The notes under the pieces: model-generated
Told to the model about the DNA's origin: nothing
Seen by the model: only the letters and a program-made list of their open reading frames with translations
Database searches by the model: none
Part shown: piece after piece, positions 1 through 6,901 of the stretch
Position numbering within the stretch: the stretch's first letter is position 1
Layout of the letters: each line of letters opens with the position of its first letter
Assembly (NCBI RefSeq): GCF_003244315.1
Contig: NZ_QKWH01000003.1
Span: forward strand, 284,243-348,242
Reading direction: 5' to 3'
Length of the DNA: 64,000 bases
From: Xylanimonas oleitrophica
GTDB lineage: Bacteria; Actinomycetota; Actinomycetes; Actinomycetales; Cellulomonadaceae
Position numbers and translations under genes: made by a program

Positions 1-942
1 GTAGTGCGCCTCGTCGCCGTCGACCAGACGGTAGTACGCGGCGTTGTCGATGCCCTTGAAGGAGAGGGTGGGGCCCAGGTGGTTGCCCTCGGCCGTGTGG
101 TTGTAGACGACGTCGAGGATGACCTCGATGCCGGCCTCGTGGAGGGCCGCGACCATCGTCTTGAACTCCAGCACCTGCTGGCCGCGCGTCCCGTACGCCG
201 CGTACCCGTTGTGGGGCGCGAAGAACCCGACGGTGTTGTAGCCCCAGTAGTTGCTCAGGCCCTTGGCGCTCAGCGTGGTGTCCTGGACGAACTGGTGGAC
301 GGGCATGAGCTCGACGGCGGTGACGCCCAGGCGTACCAGGTGGTCGATCATCGCGGGGTGGCCCATGCCTGCGTAGGTTCCGCGCAGCTCCTGCGGGATG
401 CCGGGGTGACGCATGGTCATGCCCTTGACGTGGGCCTCGTAGAGCACGGTGTCGTGGTAGTCGATCTGCGGCGGGCGGTCGTGGCCCCAGTCGAAGAACG
501 GGTTGACGACGACGGAGGTCATCGTGTGCGGGGCCGAGTCGGCCGCAGGGGTGCCCGCCGCGTGCGGGGTCTCGCCGTGGACGGCGGCCTCCGGGTCCTC
601 GAACGGGTAGGAGAACAGGGACTGGTCGCCGTCGATCTGGCCGTCGACGGCCTTGGCGTAGGGGTCGAGCAGCAGCTTGGAGGGGTCGCAGCGGTGGCCA
701 CCGGCGGGGTCCCACGGGCCGTGGACGCGGTACCCGTACCGGGTGCCGGGGCCGACGCCGGGCAGGTAGACGTGCCAGACGTGCGCGTCGACCTCCTGCA
801 CCTCGACGCGCTCCTCGGTGCCGTCGTCGGCGAGGAGGCACAGCTCGACGCGCTCGGCCACGGAGGAGAACAGCGCGAAGTTGGTGCCGCGGCCGTCGAA
901 CGTGGCACCCAGCGGATAAGACCGTCCTGGCCAGGTCTGCAT
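1..942 (-). CDS. glgX: Glycogen debranching enzyme GlgX, N-terminal part (cut by window edge)
   Basis: Isoamylase-type GH13 enzyme that hydrolyses alpha-1,6 branches of phosphorylase-trimmed glycogen in the cytoplasm. The visible 314 codons begin MQTWPGRSYPLGATFDG and continue with the N-terminal beta-sandwich (CBM48-like: GTNFALFSSVAERVELCL, then HVWHVYLPG and GTRYGYRVHGPWDP). The catalytic barrel entry follows (LYEAHVKGMT, LGVTAVELMPVHQF, NYWGYNTVGFFAPH, EVILDVVYNHTAEG). The GH13 region I motif DVVYNHT is intact; the catalytic Asp/Glu residues lie beyond the window. An in-frame ATG four codons upstream (954) is an alternative start. No stop or frameshift is seen in the visible part. The family assignment is firm; length and integrity of the rest cannot be judged. 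Confidence 0.93.
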   Translation of the reverse strand, partial: MQTWPGRSYPLGATFDGRGTNFALFSSVAERVELCLLADDGTEERVEVQEVDAHVWHVYLPGVGPGTRYGYRVHGPWDPAGGHRCDPSKLLLDPYAKAVDGQIDGDQSLFSYPFEDPEAAVHGETPHAAGTPAADSAPHTMTSVVVNPFFDWGHDRPPQIDYHDTVLYEAHVKGMTMRHPGIPQELRGTYAGMGHPAMIDHLVRLGVTAVELMPVHQFVQDTTLSAKGLSNYWGYNTVGFFAPHNGYAAYGTRGQQVLEFKTMVAALHEAGIEVILDVVYNHTAEGNHLGPTLSFKGIDNAAYYRLVDGDEAHY

Positions 943-1075
943 GCCGCCGATCATCACACTGTCGGGCCGAACCGGCGCGTCGAACGGGCGCTCTGCCTGC
1001 GGTTTTGCCCGAATCTCACCGAATAGTGTGCCAGGCGCCCGAGCGAACGGACCGACCCGGGCGGAAGATGGACCC

Positions 1076-1330
1076 ATGAGCACCGAAGGGAACCCTGCCT
1101 CCCGCGCCGACGCCTCCGAGCCCGACGAGGAGACCCGGCAGCGCGTCCGCCGTCTCCTCGCCGCCTCCTCCGGGAGGGTCTCGCAGCCCCGCCCGCCCCG
1201 CCACCCCGAGGGAGACCCGCGGGTCGGCGGCGACCCGAGCAAGGCACCGACCTCGCTCTCGGCGGCGGAACTGCACCCGATCGAGGGCGACTCGAGCGGG
1301 ACCTCCTGGGACGACCCCCGGGAGCTCTAG
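1076..1330 (+). CDS. Small hydrophilic protein of unknown function
   Basis: 84 codons starting at ATG 1076 (MSTEGNPASRADASEPDEET) and ending at TAG 1330. The protein is polar and rich in Pro, Arg, Ser and acidic residues, with no membrane segment, cysteine or recognisable domain. A central stretch (ETRQRVRRLLAASSGRV) could form one amphipathic helix. The reading frame stays open upstream to 941, but the ATG at 1076 begins the part with gene-like composition. It is divergent from glgX and convergent with the next small gene, only 2 bp from that gene's stop. I do not recognise the family; low-complexity proteins of this kind are common hypotheticals in Actinobacteria. Confidence 0.55.
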   Translation: MSTEGNPASRADASEPDEETRQRVRRLLAASSGRVSQPRPPRHPEGDPRVGGDPSKAPTSLSAAELHPIEGDSSGTSWDDPREL

Positions 1331-1332
1331 CC

Positions 1333-1611
1333 CTACCGCGGGAACCTGTCGGCCGTGACGGGGATCAGGCGCGGCATCCCGGCAGGCGCGACCTCGCTGA
1401 GCGCCAGGTAGCGCGCCTCGGCACGGTGCAGGCGGATGTGCTCGTCCAGCGACCACTCCGGGCCGTTGGTCAGCACCATGCCGCACGAGCAGTCGATCTC
1501 GACGCGCCCGTCCTCCAGATGGCGCACCTGGCCCACGGTCACGTGGGAGGCGCGGGCGTGCGCCTTGGCCCGGCGCATGCTGGCGCTGACGGCCGGCTCG
1601 TGAGGATCCAC
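1333..1611 (-). CDS. Small conserved-looking protein with a CxC motif, unknown function
   Basis: 92 codons from ATG 1611 (MDPHEPAVSASMRRAKAHAR) to a stop at 1333. Residues about 38-62 read EIDCSCGMVLTNGPEWSLDEHIRLH. They contain a Cys-x-Cys pair and two spaced histidines (DEHIRLH), which could form a small zinc site, but no established zinc-finger signature is complete. A second in-frame ATG lies at residue 12. The gene stands alone on the minus strand between the tRNA cluster terminator and the convergent small gene. Function is unknown. Confidence 0.55.
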   Translation of the reverse strand: MDPHEPAVSASMRRAKAHARASHVTVGQVRHLEDGRVEIDCSCGMVLTNGPEWSLDEHIRLHRAEARYLALSEVAPAGMPRLIPVTADRFPR

Positions 1612-1701
1612 CCCGGGAGCCTAACCGCCGCCCACGGCGGCCGGGTGTTGCGCGGCGCAGCGCGGCGGCGTCGTGCCCGGGGTGCGCACGGGGCACGCGA
1701 A

Positions 1702-1729
1702 AGGCCCCGGACCGTGGGGTCCGGGGCCT
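1702..1729 (-). terminator. Rho-independent terminator after the distal tRNA-Val
   Basis: A perfect 12-bp stem (1702-1713 pairing with 1718-1729, AGGCCCCGGACC and its complement) with a 4-nt loop. On the minus strand it is followed by TTT, 9 nt beyond the 3' end of tRNA-Val 1739-1810. Nearly the same stem occurs at 2064-2097 after the other tRNA-Val copy. Confidence 0.8.
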
Positions 1730-1738
1730 CGACGCTGG

Positions 1739-1810
1739 TGGGCGATACTGGGATCGAACCAGTGACCTCTTCCGTGTCAGGGAAGCGCGCTACCGCTGCG
1801 CCAATCGCCC
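1739..1810 (-). tRNA. tRNA-Val (anticodon GAC), copy 1
   Basis: 72 nt. The acceptor stem GGGCGAT pairs with ATCGCCC, the discriminator is A, and no CCA is encoded. The anticodon arm is CTTCC-CTGACAC-GGAAG with anticodon GAC, and the T arm contains GGTTCGATCC. It is identical to the copy at 2105-2176. It is distal in the Gly-Val transcription unit. Confidence 0.95.
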
Positions 1811-1858
1811 GAGGGCTGCCCTGAACGTCCCGGGGGACTGGTTCGAAGGCGAACCGAG

Positions 1859-1931
1859 AGCGGATGACGGGACTCGAACCCGCGACCCTCACCTTGGCAA
1901 GGTGATGCTCTACCAACTGAGCCACATCCGC
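1859..1931 (-). tRNA. tRNA-Gly (anticodon GCC), copy 1
   Basis: 73 nt. The acceptor GCGGATG pairs with CATCCGC, the discriminator is U, and the anticodon loop TTGCCAA sits in a CACC/GGTG stem. It is identical to the copy at 2311-2383 and is transcribed first in its unit, followed by tRNA-Val after 48 nt. Confidence 0.95.
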
Positions 1932-1976
1932 GCGGCCGGTGCTGAGGATCTTGTCCCCGTCTCCGGCGCCTGTGGA

Positions 1977-2007
1977 ACATTAGTCGACCGTTGGCCCGCT
2001 GGTCCAA
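1977..2007 (-). promoter_or_regulatory. Promoter of the Gly-Val tRNA unit
   Basis: On the minus strand, TTGGAC (2002-2007) and TAATGT (1977-1982) are 19 bp apart and about 46 nt ahead of tRNA-Gly 1859-1931. The same arrangement (TTGGAC, 19 bp, TACTGT) precedes the other tRNA-Gly, so the promoter seems to be part of the duplicated segment. The call rests on sequence only. Confidence 0.55.
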
Positions 2008-2063
2008 TCGCGGCGCTGTGACCTGCGCCAAAGCCGGCCCGCTGGGACCCCGGGGGGAGACGC

Positions 2064-2097
2064 CGAAGGCCCCGGACCACATGGTCCGGGGCCTTCG
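2064..2097 (-). terminator. Rho-independent terminator after tRNA-Val copy 2
   Basis: A 15-bp perfect stem (2064-2078 with 2083-2097) and a 4-nt loop, 8 nt past the 3' end of tRNA-Val 2105-2176. The core GGCCCCGGACC is shared with the terminator at 1702-1729. It separates the Gly-Cys-Val unit from the promoter of the Gly-Val unit. Confidence 0.8.
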
Positions 2098-2104
2098 CGC
2101 GTGG

Positions 2105-2176
2105 TGGGCGATACTGGGATCGAACCAGTGACCTCTTCCGTGTCAGGGAAGCGCGCTACCGCTGCGCCAATCGCCC
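2105..2176 (-). tRNA. tRNA-Val (anticodon GAC), copy 2
   Basis: 72 nt and identical in sequence to the tRNA at 1739-1810. It is the last gene of the Gly-Cys-Val unit, 22 nt after tRNA-Cys, and is followed by a strong terminator hairpin. Confidence 0.95.
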
Positions 2177-2198
2177 GTGCCTGATCGCTCAGGGTGCG

Positions 2199-2269
2199 AG
2201 GTGGGTACGGGATTCGAACCCGTGTATACGGCTTTGCAGGCCGCTGCCTCGCCTCTCGGCCAACCCACC
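2199..2269 (-). tRNA. tRNA-Cys (anticodon GCA)
   Basis: 71 nt. The acceptor GGTGGGT pairs with ACCCACC, the discriminator is U, the anticodon loop is CTGCAAA, and the T arm contains GGGTTCGAATCCC. It sits between tRNA-Gly and tRNA-Val and is the only gene absent from the second (Gly-Val) unit. Confidence 0.94.
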
Positions 2270-2310
2270 TTGAGACGTGCTCTCCCTGGCGTGCAGAGAG
2301 TGGGCCTCCG

Positions 2311-2383
2311 AGCGGATGACGGGACTCGAACCCGCGACCCTCACCTTGGCAAGGTGATGCTCTACCAACTGAGCCACATCCGC
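2311..2383 (-). tRNA. tRNA-Gly (anticodon GCC), copy 2
   Basis: 73 nt and identical to the copy at 1859-1931, including the flanking CGCGGCCGGTGCT just 5' of the gene. It is the first gene of the Gly-Cys-Val unit. Confidence 0.95.
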
Positions 2384-2430
2384 GCGGCCGGTGCTTCGGG
2401 ATCGTTCCCGGGGCGTCCGGCGCGTACCGA

Positions 2431-2461
2431 ACAGTAGTTCACCGGTGGCGGGGTCGTCCAA
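2431..2461 (-). promoter_or_regulatory. Promoter of the Gly-Cys-Val tRNA unit
   Basis: On the minus strand, TTGGAC (2456-2461) is 19 bp from TACTGT (2431-2436), about 48 nt ahead of tRNA-Gly 2311-2383. It matches the promoter of the neighbouring Gly-Val unit. It lies just before the divergent pabB start at 2488. Confidence 0.5.
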
Positions 2462-2487
2462 TCGCTCGTGGTCAGTACCGTTCGCAC

Positions 2488-3642
2488 GTGCACACCTGCG
2501 TCGACCGCTCGAGCTCCTGGGCCCGGTTCTCCGGCCGCCTGGCCACCCGGGCGGTCGAGTGCGTCGACATCGAGGCGCAGCCGGAGCGGCTGCGCAGCGG
2601 CCTGTGGTTCGTCGTCGTCGACTTCGAGGCGGCGATCGGCGGTGCCGCTGGCGGCTCCACGGGGCGAGCGGGGCGGGCGCGCGCCTGGCGGTTCGCCGAG
2701 GTGCGCGACGACGACGGCACCGCCGCCGGCCCAGGGTGGGCTGGACCGGCCGTCGGCACGTGGCGCAGCTCCCTCGACCAGGCCGCCTACGAGGCGGCCG
2801 TGCGTCGCGTGCGCGAGCACGTGCGCGCGGGGGACGTCTACCAGGCCAACGTCTGCCGCGTCCTGGAGGCCCCTCTGCCCGTGGCGGCCGACGGCCGCGA
2901 GCCCGACGCCGCAGGGCTGGCCCGCGTCCTGGCCGCCGGGAACCCCGCGCCGCACGCCGCGGCCGTGCACGTGCCGGGCGGCGGTGGCGTCGACCCCGTG
3001 TGGGTGGTCAGCGCATCCCCGGAGCTGTACCTCTCGCTGCGCACCGACGCGGGCCGAGGGGTGCTCGGCTCCGGGCCCATCAAGGGCACCGCCCGCACGC
3101 CGGAGGGGCTGACGGAGAAGGACCGCACCGAGAACGTCATGATCACGGACCTGGTGCGCAACGACCTGCAGCGCGTGTGCCGGCCCGGCACCGTCGAGGT
3201 CACCGACCTGCTGGCCGTGGAAGAGCACCCCGGGCTCGTGCACCTGGTCTCCCGCGTGCGCGGCGTGGTGGCCGGCGACGTCGCGGGCGCGCCCGACCTC
3301 TGGCGCCGCCTCCTGGACGGCACCTTCCCGCCCGGGTCCGTCTCGGGCGCACCGAAGTCTTCGGCGCTGCGCCTCATCGGCGAGCTCGAGCCCGTGCCCC
3401 GCGGCCCCTACTGCGGGGCCGTCGGGTGGGTCGACGCCGACGCCGGGACGGCGGAGCTCGCCGTCGGCATCCGCACGTTCTGGTGGGAGCGCACCGGGAC
3501 CGAGGGCGAGGGGGTGCTGCGGTTCGGCACCGGCGCCGGCATCACCTGGGGCAGCGACCCCCGGTCCGAGTGGCACGAGACGGAGCTCAAGGCCGCCCGC
3601 CTCGTCGGTCTCGCCAGCAGGCAGGCGCTCCCGCAGGGGTGA
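2488..3642 (+). CDS. pabB: Aminodeoxychorismate synthase component I (chorismate-binding enzyme)
   Basis: A 384-residue chorismate-binding enzyme that aminates chorismate to 4-amino-4-deoxychorismate in folate synthesis. The typical C-terminal signatures are present: VRAGDVYQANVCR near residue 110, SASPELYLS, SGPIKGTARTPEG, ENVMITDLVRNDL, TFPPGSVSGAPK, and GPYCGAVGWVD. The PIKGT motif is the one found in PabB and TrpE enzymes. The N-terminal region is shorter than in TrpE, which favours PabB. It starts at GTG 2488. pabC follows 22 bp downstream, so the pair forms a folate operon. No glutamine amidotransferase partner (pabA) is in the window. Anthranilate synthase is the alternative, but the pabC neighbour argues against it. 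Confidence 0.88.
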   Translation: MHTCVDRSSSWARFSGRLATRAVECVDIEAQPERLRSGLWFVVVDFEAAIGGAAGGSTGRAGRARAWRFAEVRDDDGTAAGPGWAGPAVGTWRSSLDQAAYEAAVRRVREHVRAGDVYQANVCRVLEAPLPVAADGREPDAAGLARVLAAGNPAPHAAAVHVPGGGGVDPVWVVSASPELYLSLRTDAGRGVLGSGPIKGTARTPEGLTEKDRTENVMITDLVRNDLQRVCRPGTVEVTDLLAVEEHPGLVHLVSRVRGVVAGDVAGAPDLWRRLLDGTFPPGSVSGAPKSSALRLIGELEPVPRGPYCGAVGWVDADAGTAELAVGIRTFWWERTGTEGEGVLRFGTGAGITWGSDPRSEWHETELKAARLVGLASRQALPQG

Positions 3643-3664
3643 GACGTGCGGCACACTGGCCCGC

Positions 3665-4519
3665 ATGACGTTGGTGATCTGGGCGGACGGACGGTTCGTC
3701 GAGGAGGGTGAGGGCGCGCTCAGCGCGGTGGACCACGGCATCACCGTGGGGGACGGCGCGTTCGAGACGTGCACGATCGTGGACGGGCAGGCCTTCGCGC
3801 TGAGCCGGCACCTGCGCCGCCTCGGGCGCTCCCTGGCGGGCCTCGGCCTCGCCGCCGTCGACGAGGGCCTGGTGCGCGAGGGTGTCACCGCCGTGCTGGG
3901 CCGCGCCGGCCGCATCGACGGGCGCCTGCGCATCACCGTCACCGCAGGGGTCGGGCCGCTCGGCTCCGGGCGCACGGGCGCTGCCGCCACCCTCGTCGTC
4001 GCCGCCGCGCCCTCCGAGATCGCCGCCGAGGGGCGCGCGGCGCGCTCGCCCTGGACCCGCAACGAGCGCTCCGCCGTCGCCGGGCTCAAGACGACGTCGT
4101 ACGCGGAGAACGTCGTCGCCCTGGCCGAGGCGGTGGCCAAGGGCGCCGACGAGGCGCTGCTCGCCAACACCACAGGTGATCTCTGCGAGGGCACCGGCTC
4201 CAACGTGTTCGTGGAGAGGGGCGGCGAGCTGGTCACCCCGAGGCTCGACTCGGGCTGCCTCGCCGGCATCACCCGCGAGCTGCTGCTCGAGTGGGGGCAG
4301 GAGGCGGGCCTGCCCGTGCGCGAGGCCAGGGCGGGGGAGCTGCCCTTCTCCGTGCTCGACGGGGTCGAGCGCGGCCGGGCGCGGCTCCTCCTGACCTCCT
4401 CGGGCCGCAACGTGCAGCCCGTCACCTGGCTGGACGGCACCGAGCTGCCCGCCGGGGAGCTCTCGCTCGCCGCGCAGGAGCTGTTCGCCCGGCTGCAGCG
4501 CGAGCGCCTCGACCCCTGA
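3665..4519 (+). CDS. pabC: Aminodeoxychorismate lyase (class IV aminotransferase fold)
   Basis: A 284-residue PLP-dependent fold-type IV enzyme that converts aminodeoxychorismate to 4-aminobenzoate and pyruvate. Visible signatures are the N-terminal VDHGITVGDGAFETC, the PLP lysine region AGLKTTSYAENVVAL near residue 140, and the cofactor-phosphate region NTTGDLCEGTGSNVFV. The length is normal for the family. The start at ATG 3665 lies 22 bp behind pabB, and this context is the main reason to prefer the lyase over branched-chain or D-amino acid aminotransferases of the same fold. The next gene is tRNA-Val(CAC) with its own promoter. Confidence 0.88.
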   Translation: MTLVIWADGRFVEEGEGALSAVDHGITVGDGAFETCTIVDGQAFALSRHLRRLGRSLAGLGLAAVDEGLVREGVTAVLGRAGRIDGRLRITVTAGVGPLGSGRTGAAATLVVAAAPSEIAAEGRAARSPWTRNERSAVAGLKTTSYAENVVALAEAVAKGADEALLANTTGDLCEGTGSNVFVERGGELVTPRLDSGCLAGITRELLLEWGQEAGLPVREARAGELPFSVLDGVERGRARLLLTSSGRNVQPVTWLDGTELPAGELSLAAQELFARLQRERLDP

Positions 4520-4596
4520 ACCAGCCCCTGAGCAGTGCTGCCGCCTGCCAAGATCGGCAGGAACTCGCGGGTGGCGCAAGGGGGCGGGGAGCCGGT

Positions 4597-4626
4597 TTGG
4601 TCCCAGGTCCGATCTGTGGCTAATAT
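4597..4626 (+). promoter_or_regulatory. Promoter of tRNA-Val(CAC)
   Basis: TTGGTC (4597-4602) and TAATAT (4621-4626) are 18 bp apart, 13 nt upstream of the mature tRNA 5' end. This is a near-consensus housekeeping sigma promoter. It was not displaced by the island, which entered the 3' half of the gene. Confidence 0.65.
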
Positions 4627-4639
4627 CGTCCACGCACTC

Positions 4640-4711
4640 GGGCGATTGGCGCAGTGGTAGCGCGCTTCGTTCACACCGAAGAGGTCACTGGTTCGAACCC
4701 AGTATCGCCCA
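4640..4711 (+). tRNA. tRNA-Val (anticodon CAC), island integration target
   Basis: 72 nt. The acceptor GGGCGAT pairs with ATCGCCC, the discriminator is A, and the anticodon arm is CTTCG-TTCACAC-CGAAG with anticodon CAC. From position 4669 (anticodon loop) the 3' half is supplied by the 44-bp repeat that also ends the island at 11129-11172, so the gene was regenerated on integration and stays intact. Confidence 0.95.
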
Positions 4712-4712
4712 C
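4669..4712 (+). repeat. Left attachment-site repeat (attL)
   Basis: 44 bp covering the anticodon loop to the 3' end of tRNA-Val(CAC) plus one base. It is repeated without mismatch at 11129-11172 in the same orientation. The flanking bases differ on both sides, so the repeat is exactly 44 bp. Confidence 0.9.
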
Positions 4713-4720
4713 GCGAGGAA

Positions 4721-4762
4721 AAGGCCCGGTGACCTGGGCGGATGCTCAGGTCACCGGGCCTT
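4721..4762. terminator. Bidirectional terminator behind tRNA-Val(CAC)
   Basis: A 16-bp perfect stem (4721-4736 with 4747-4762) with a 10-nt loop, preceded by AA and followed by TT. It serves the tRNA on the plus strand and would stop the integrase remnant on the minus strand. It lies inside the island; the probable original tRNA terminator is at 11182-11216. Confidence 0.75.
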
Positions 4763-4764
4763 CG

Positions 4765-5800
4765 TCATGCGGCCAGTTCCGGCTTTGGATAGTTCTTGGA
4801 CAGTGACTCCGCGAAACGTGCGGCATGCAGAGGGGTCGCCACGGGTCGAGGTCGTGGTCGAAGTCGAGAGTCATCGCCGCGGAGGCGTGACCGAGCATCC
4901 GTTGTAGCGCCTTGATGTGCGCGCCAGCGGAGAAGGCGAGCGAGGCCGTGGTGTGCCGTAGGTCGTGCGGAGTCAGCCTGGGGAAGTCCCGGTCGCCGTC
5001 CACCCGAGCCCGGCGTTGACCCAGTCGGCGAGGTCGAGTGCGCCTTGCACCGCGCCGAGCGAACTCCAAGTCTCGGCGTCGGCGATCCCCGTCGCCGGCT
5101 GATCGATGTAGCGCTGCCATGCCTCGACCGCCCGGACGGTCCTGTGTCAAAACACACCGTTCTGCGCCGCGGGCGACAGGTGGAGCGCGCGCTGGAGCGT
5201 GGACGCCGCGGCGCCGGCGAAGTTGACGGCCGGGGTGAAGGTGCGGCCGCACGTGGTGTCTTGCTGCAAAATGCCGCCCTTGGGGCCGATGAAGACGAGT
5301 GCGTCGGGTCCTTGGCCTTCGATGGCCTTGGCGAGCACGTCGGTGAGGAACTCGGGCAAGGGCGCCTGCCGCGACTCGTGGCTCTTCGGAGTGCCCCACA
5401 TGAGGGTTCCGTTGAGGTCGACGAAGTTCTCGACGACGGCCAGGCGCGGCGGGCCAGGTCAACGCGGCCCACCTGGAGCGCGGCCATCTCTCCCACCACA
5501 GGCCCGTGTAGGCGAGCAGCAGGACCTCGGGTGCGAACCACCCCGCCGCGTCGGCCAGTCGGGACTCCTGCCTGTGGGTCAGGTAGACCCGAGGTTTGTG
5601 GACTCGTCGGGGCAGCGGCACGCCCTTGGCCGGGTTGGTGACGATGCGCCGGTCGCGGACCGCGTCGTCAGGATGAGCGAGAGCATGTTGTGTGCGCGCC
5701 CGACGGTGGCTGCTCCTCGCTTGGCCGCGAGCTGTGCAACCCACTCGCGGATCACGGTGTGCTGGATGTCGGCGACATAGATGTCCGGCGTCGTCTCCTA
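4765..5800 (-). pseudogene. Frameshifted tyrosine integrase (site-specific recombinase)
   Basis: Pieces of one phage-type tyrosine integrase are spread over all three minus frames. In order they are VIREWVAQLAAKRGAATVGR (about 5750-5690), IVTNPAKGVPLPRRVHKPRV, EVLLLAYTG, GEMAALQVGRVDLARRAW (another frame), GTPKSHESRQAPLPEFLTDV and ALVFIGPKGGILQ (third frame). The last pieces are LTPHDLRHTTASLAFSAGAH, LQRMLGHASAAMTLD and a C-terminus KNYPKPELAA. The catalytic box HDLRH and the MLGH motif survive, but the usual YGHL tyrosine segment is replaced by DFDHDLD next to a frame change. At least four frameshifts are needed to rebuild it, so it is non-functional unless sequencing errors are responsible. 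Its place next to attL is typical of the integrase that mobilised the island. Confidence 0.85.
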
Positions 5801-5880
5801 GGACACTTGAGGTGTCGCCCAGGAAGCGTCCATGCGTGTCCATACCGATCACGGCATGTTTCTGGACACGTAGGACACTT
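5799..5880. repeat. Clustered GGACAC motifs upstream of the integrase remnant
   Basis: TAGGACACTT occurs at 5799-5808 and 5871-5880, GGACAC again at 5864-5869, and the inverse GTGTCC at 5836-5841. Short repeats of this kind just upstream of an integrase gene resemble recombinase arm sites or an operator. The interpretation is tentative. Confidence 0.35.
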
Positions 5881-6054
5881 CGGGACGGTTCGCCCGCTGG
5901 TCGCGCGTGCGTTGCTGGGCGGCGTAGCACTCGGCGAACTCTCGACGGCTACGTTCAGGCTCGGCTCGAATCGAAGAGGTCGACGGGCACGGATACGGCG
6001 GTAGCGGCTCATGTCCAGGCGTTCAACTTCCCGGTTTGAAGGTCGCGTCTCGTG

Positions 6055-6810
6055 TTACCGACGAGGCAGCAGACCCGGAACGGGCTCCGGGAACGACTGG
6101 TCAGGGATGCGCTTCAGTTCTTCGAGGCGGCCGTAGATCTTCGCCTCGAAGGTCGCGAACGACAGCTCAGGTACCGGCTCGTCGTAGACCCCTTGACCTC
6201 GCTCAGATGCAGCGACGACGGCGCCGTCATACATGCGCTCCTTCAGGAGTCGCTGGTAGGTCACGCGGTATCGGTCGAGGTAGGAGATGCCGTCGAACTC
6301 CGGGTCGGTGGGGAACAGTGCTGACCCACCGCGTAGCGGTGTCGTGGACTTGGGCGACTTCTCCAGGATCAGGACGTAGCCGAGCCACGGCCTATGCCCG
6401 CCGAACGCTTCCGCCTCGTGCGCACGCCACAAGTCCGTAGCGTTCCCCAGGGACTCTTCGGTGCGGTTGTTGTGGTTGTTGCCGATGGACCCAACCTGTG
6501 ACTTGAACTCGATGGCAGCGATGAGGAGACCGCGGTACGTGACGACCAGGTCCCAGTTCTTCGCCCTGCGGTACCAGCCGGGCAGGGTGTGGTTCCCGCC
6601 ACGCAGCACCGTCAGGTCTTCGCCGATTCCGGGGTGCTCCTCGAAGACGGAGGCGACGGCCTCCTCCAGCGGCACGAGGTGCTTGCCACCGGTCACGTCG
6701 GAGCGGGTTCCGGCGTCCTGGATGATGCCTGCCGCCGCTTGCCGGGCACCTTGTGCGTCTCGAATGGCCCAGTGCTCCCGGACTGCGTCGTCGTAGATCT
6801 CCCGCGTCAC
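6055..6810 (-). CDS. Type II restriction endonuclease, PaeR7I/XhoI family
   Basis: A 251-residue nuclease expected to cut unmethylated CTCGAG if it has the specificity of its family. The core resembles what I recall of XhoI and PaeR7I: HTLPGWYRRAKNWDLVV, then IAAIEFKSQVGSIGNNHNNR and TEESLGNATDLWRA. The PD-(D/E)xK active site can be placed at Asp87, Glu101 and Lys103. The start is GTG 6810, with AAGGAG 11 nt upstream. It lies 91 bp downstream of the cognate methyltransferase on the same strand, the M-before-R order that protects a new host. The length matches the family (about 245 residues). No frameshift is seen and the catalytic residues are present, so it is probably active. Confidence 0.85.
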   Translation of the reverse strand: MTREIYDDAVREHWAIRDAQGARQAAAGIIQDAGTRSDVTGGKHLVPLEEAVASVFEEHPGIGEDLTVLRGGNHTLPGWYRRAKNWDLVVTYRGLLIAAIEFKSQVGSIGNNHNNRTEESLGNATDLWRAHEAEAFGGHRPWLGYVLILEKSPKSTTPLRGGSALFPTDPEFDGISYLDRYRVTYQRLLKERMYDGAVVAASERGQGVYDEPVPELSFATFEAKIYGRLEELKRIPDQSFPEPVPGLLPRR

Positions 6811-6901
6811 TAGTGCCGGCGCTCCTTGGATTGTTGTTTTACCTGTTCAGTCGCACACTACCGAACCCCAGGATCGGCCTGTGACAAGTCGACGTCCCGG
6901 G

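Noticed and set aside
2488..3642. Anthranilate synthase component TrpE
   Set aside because: The short N-terminal region and the adjacent pabC favour the folate enzyme, and no trp genes are nearby.
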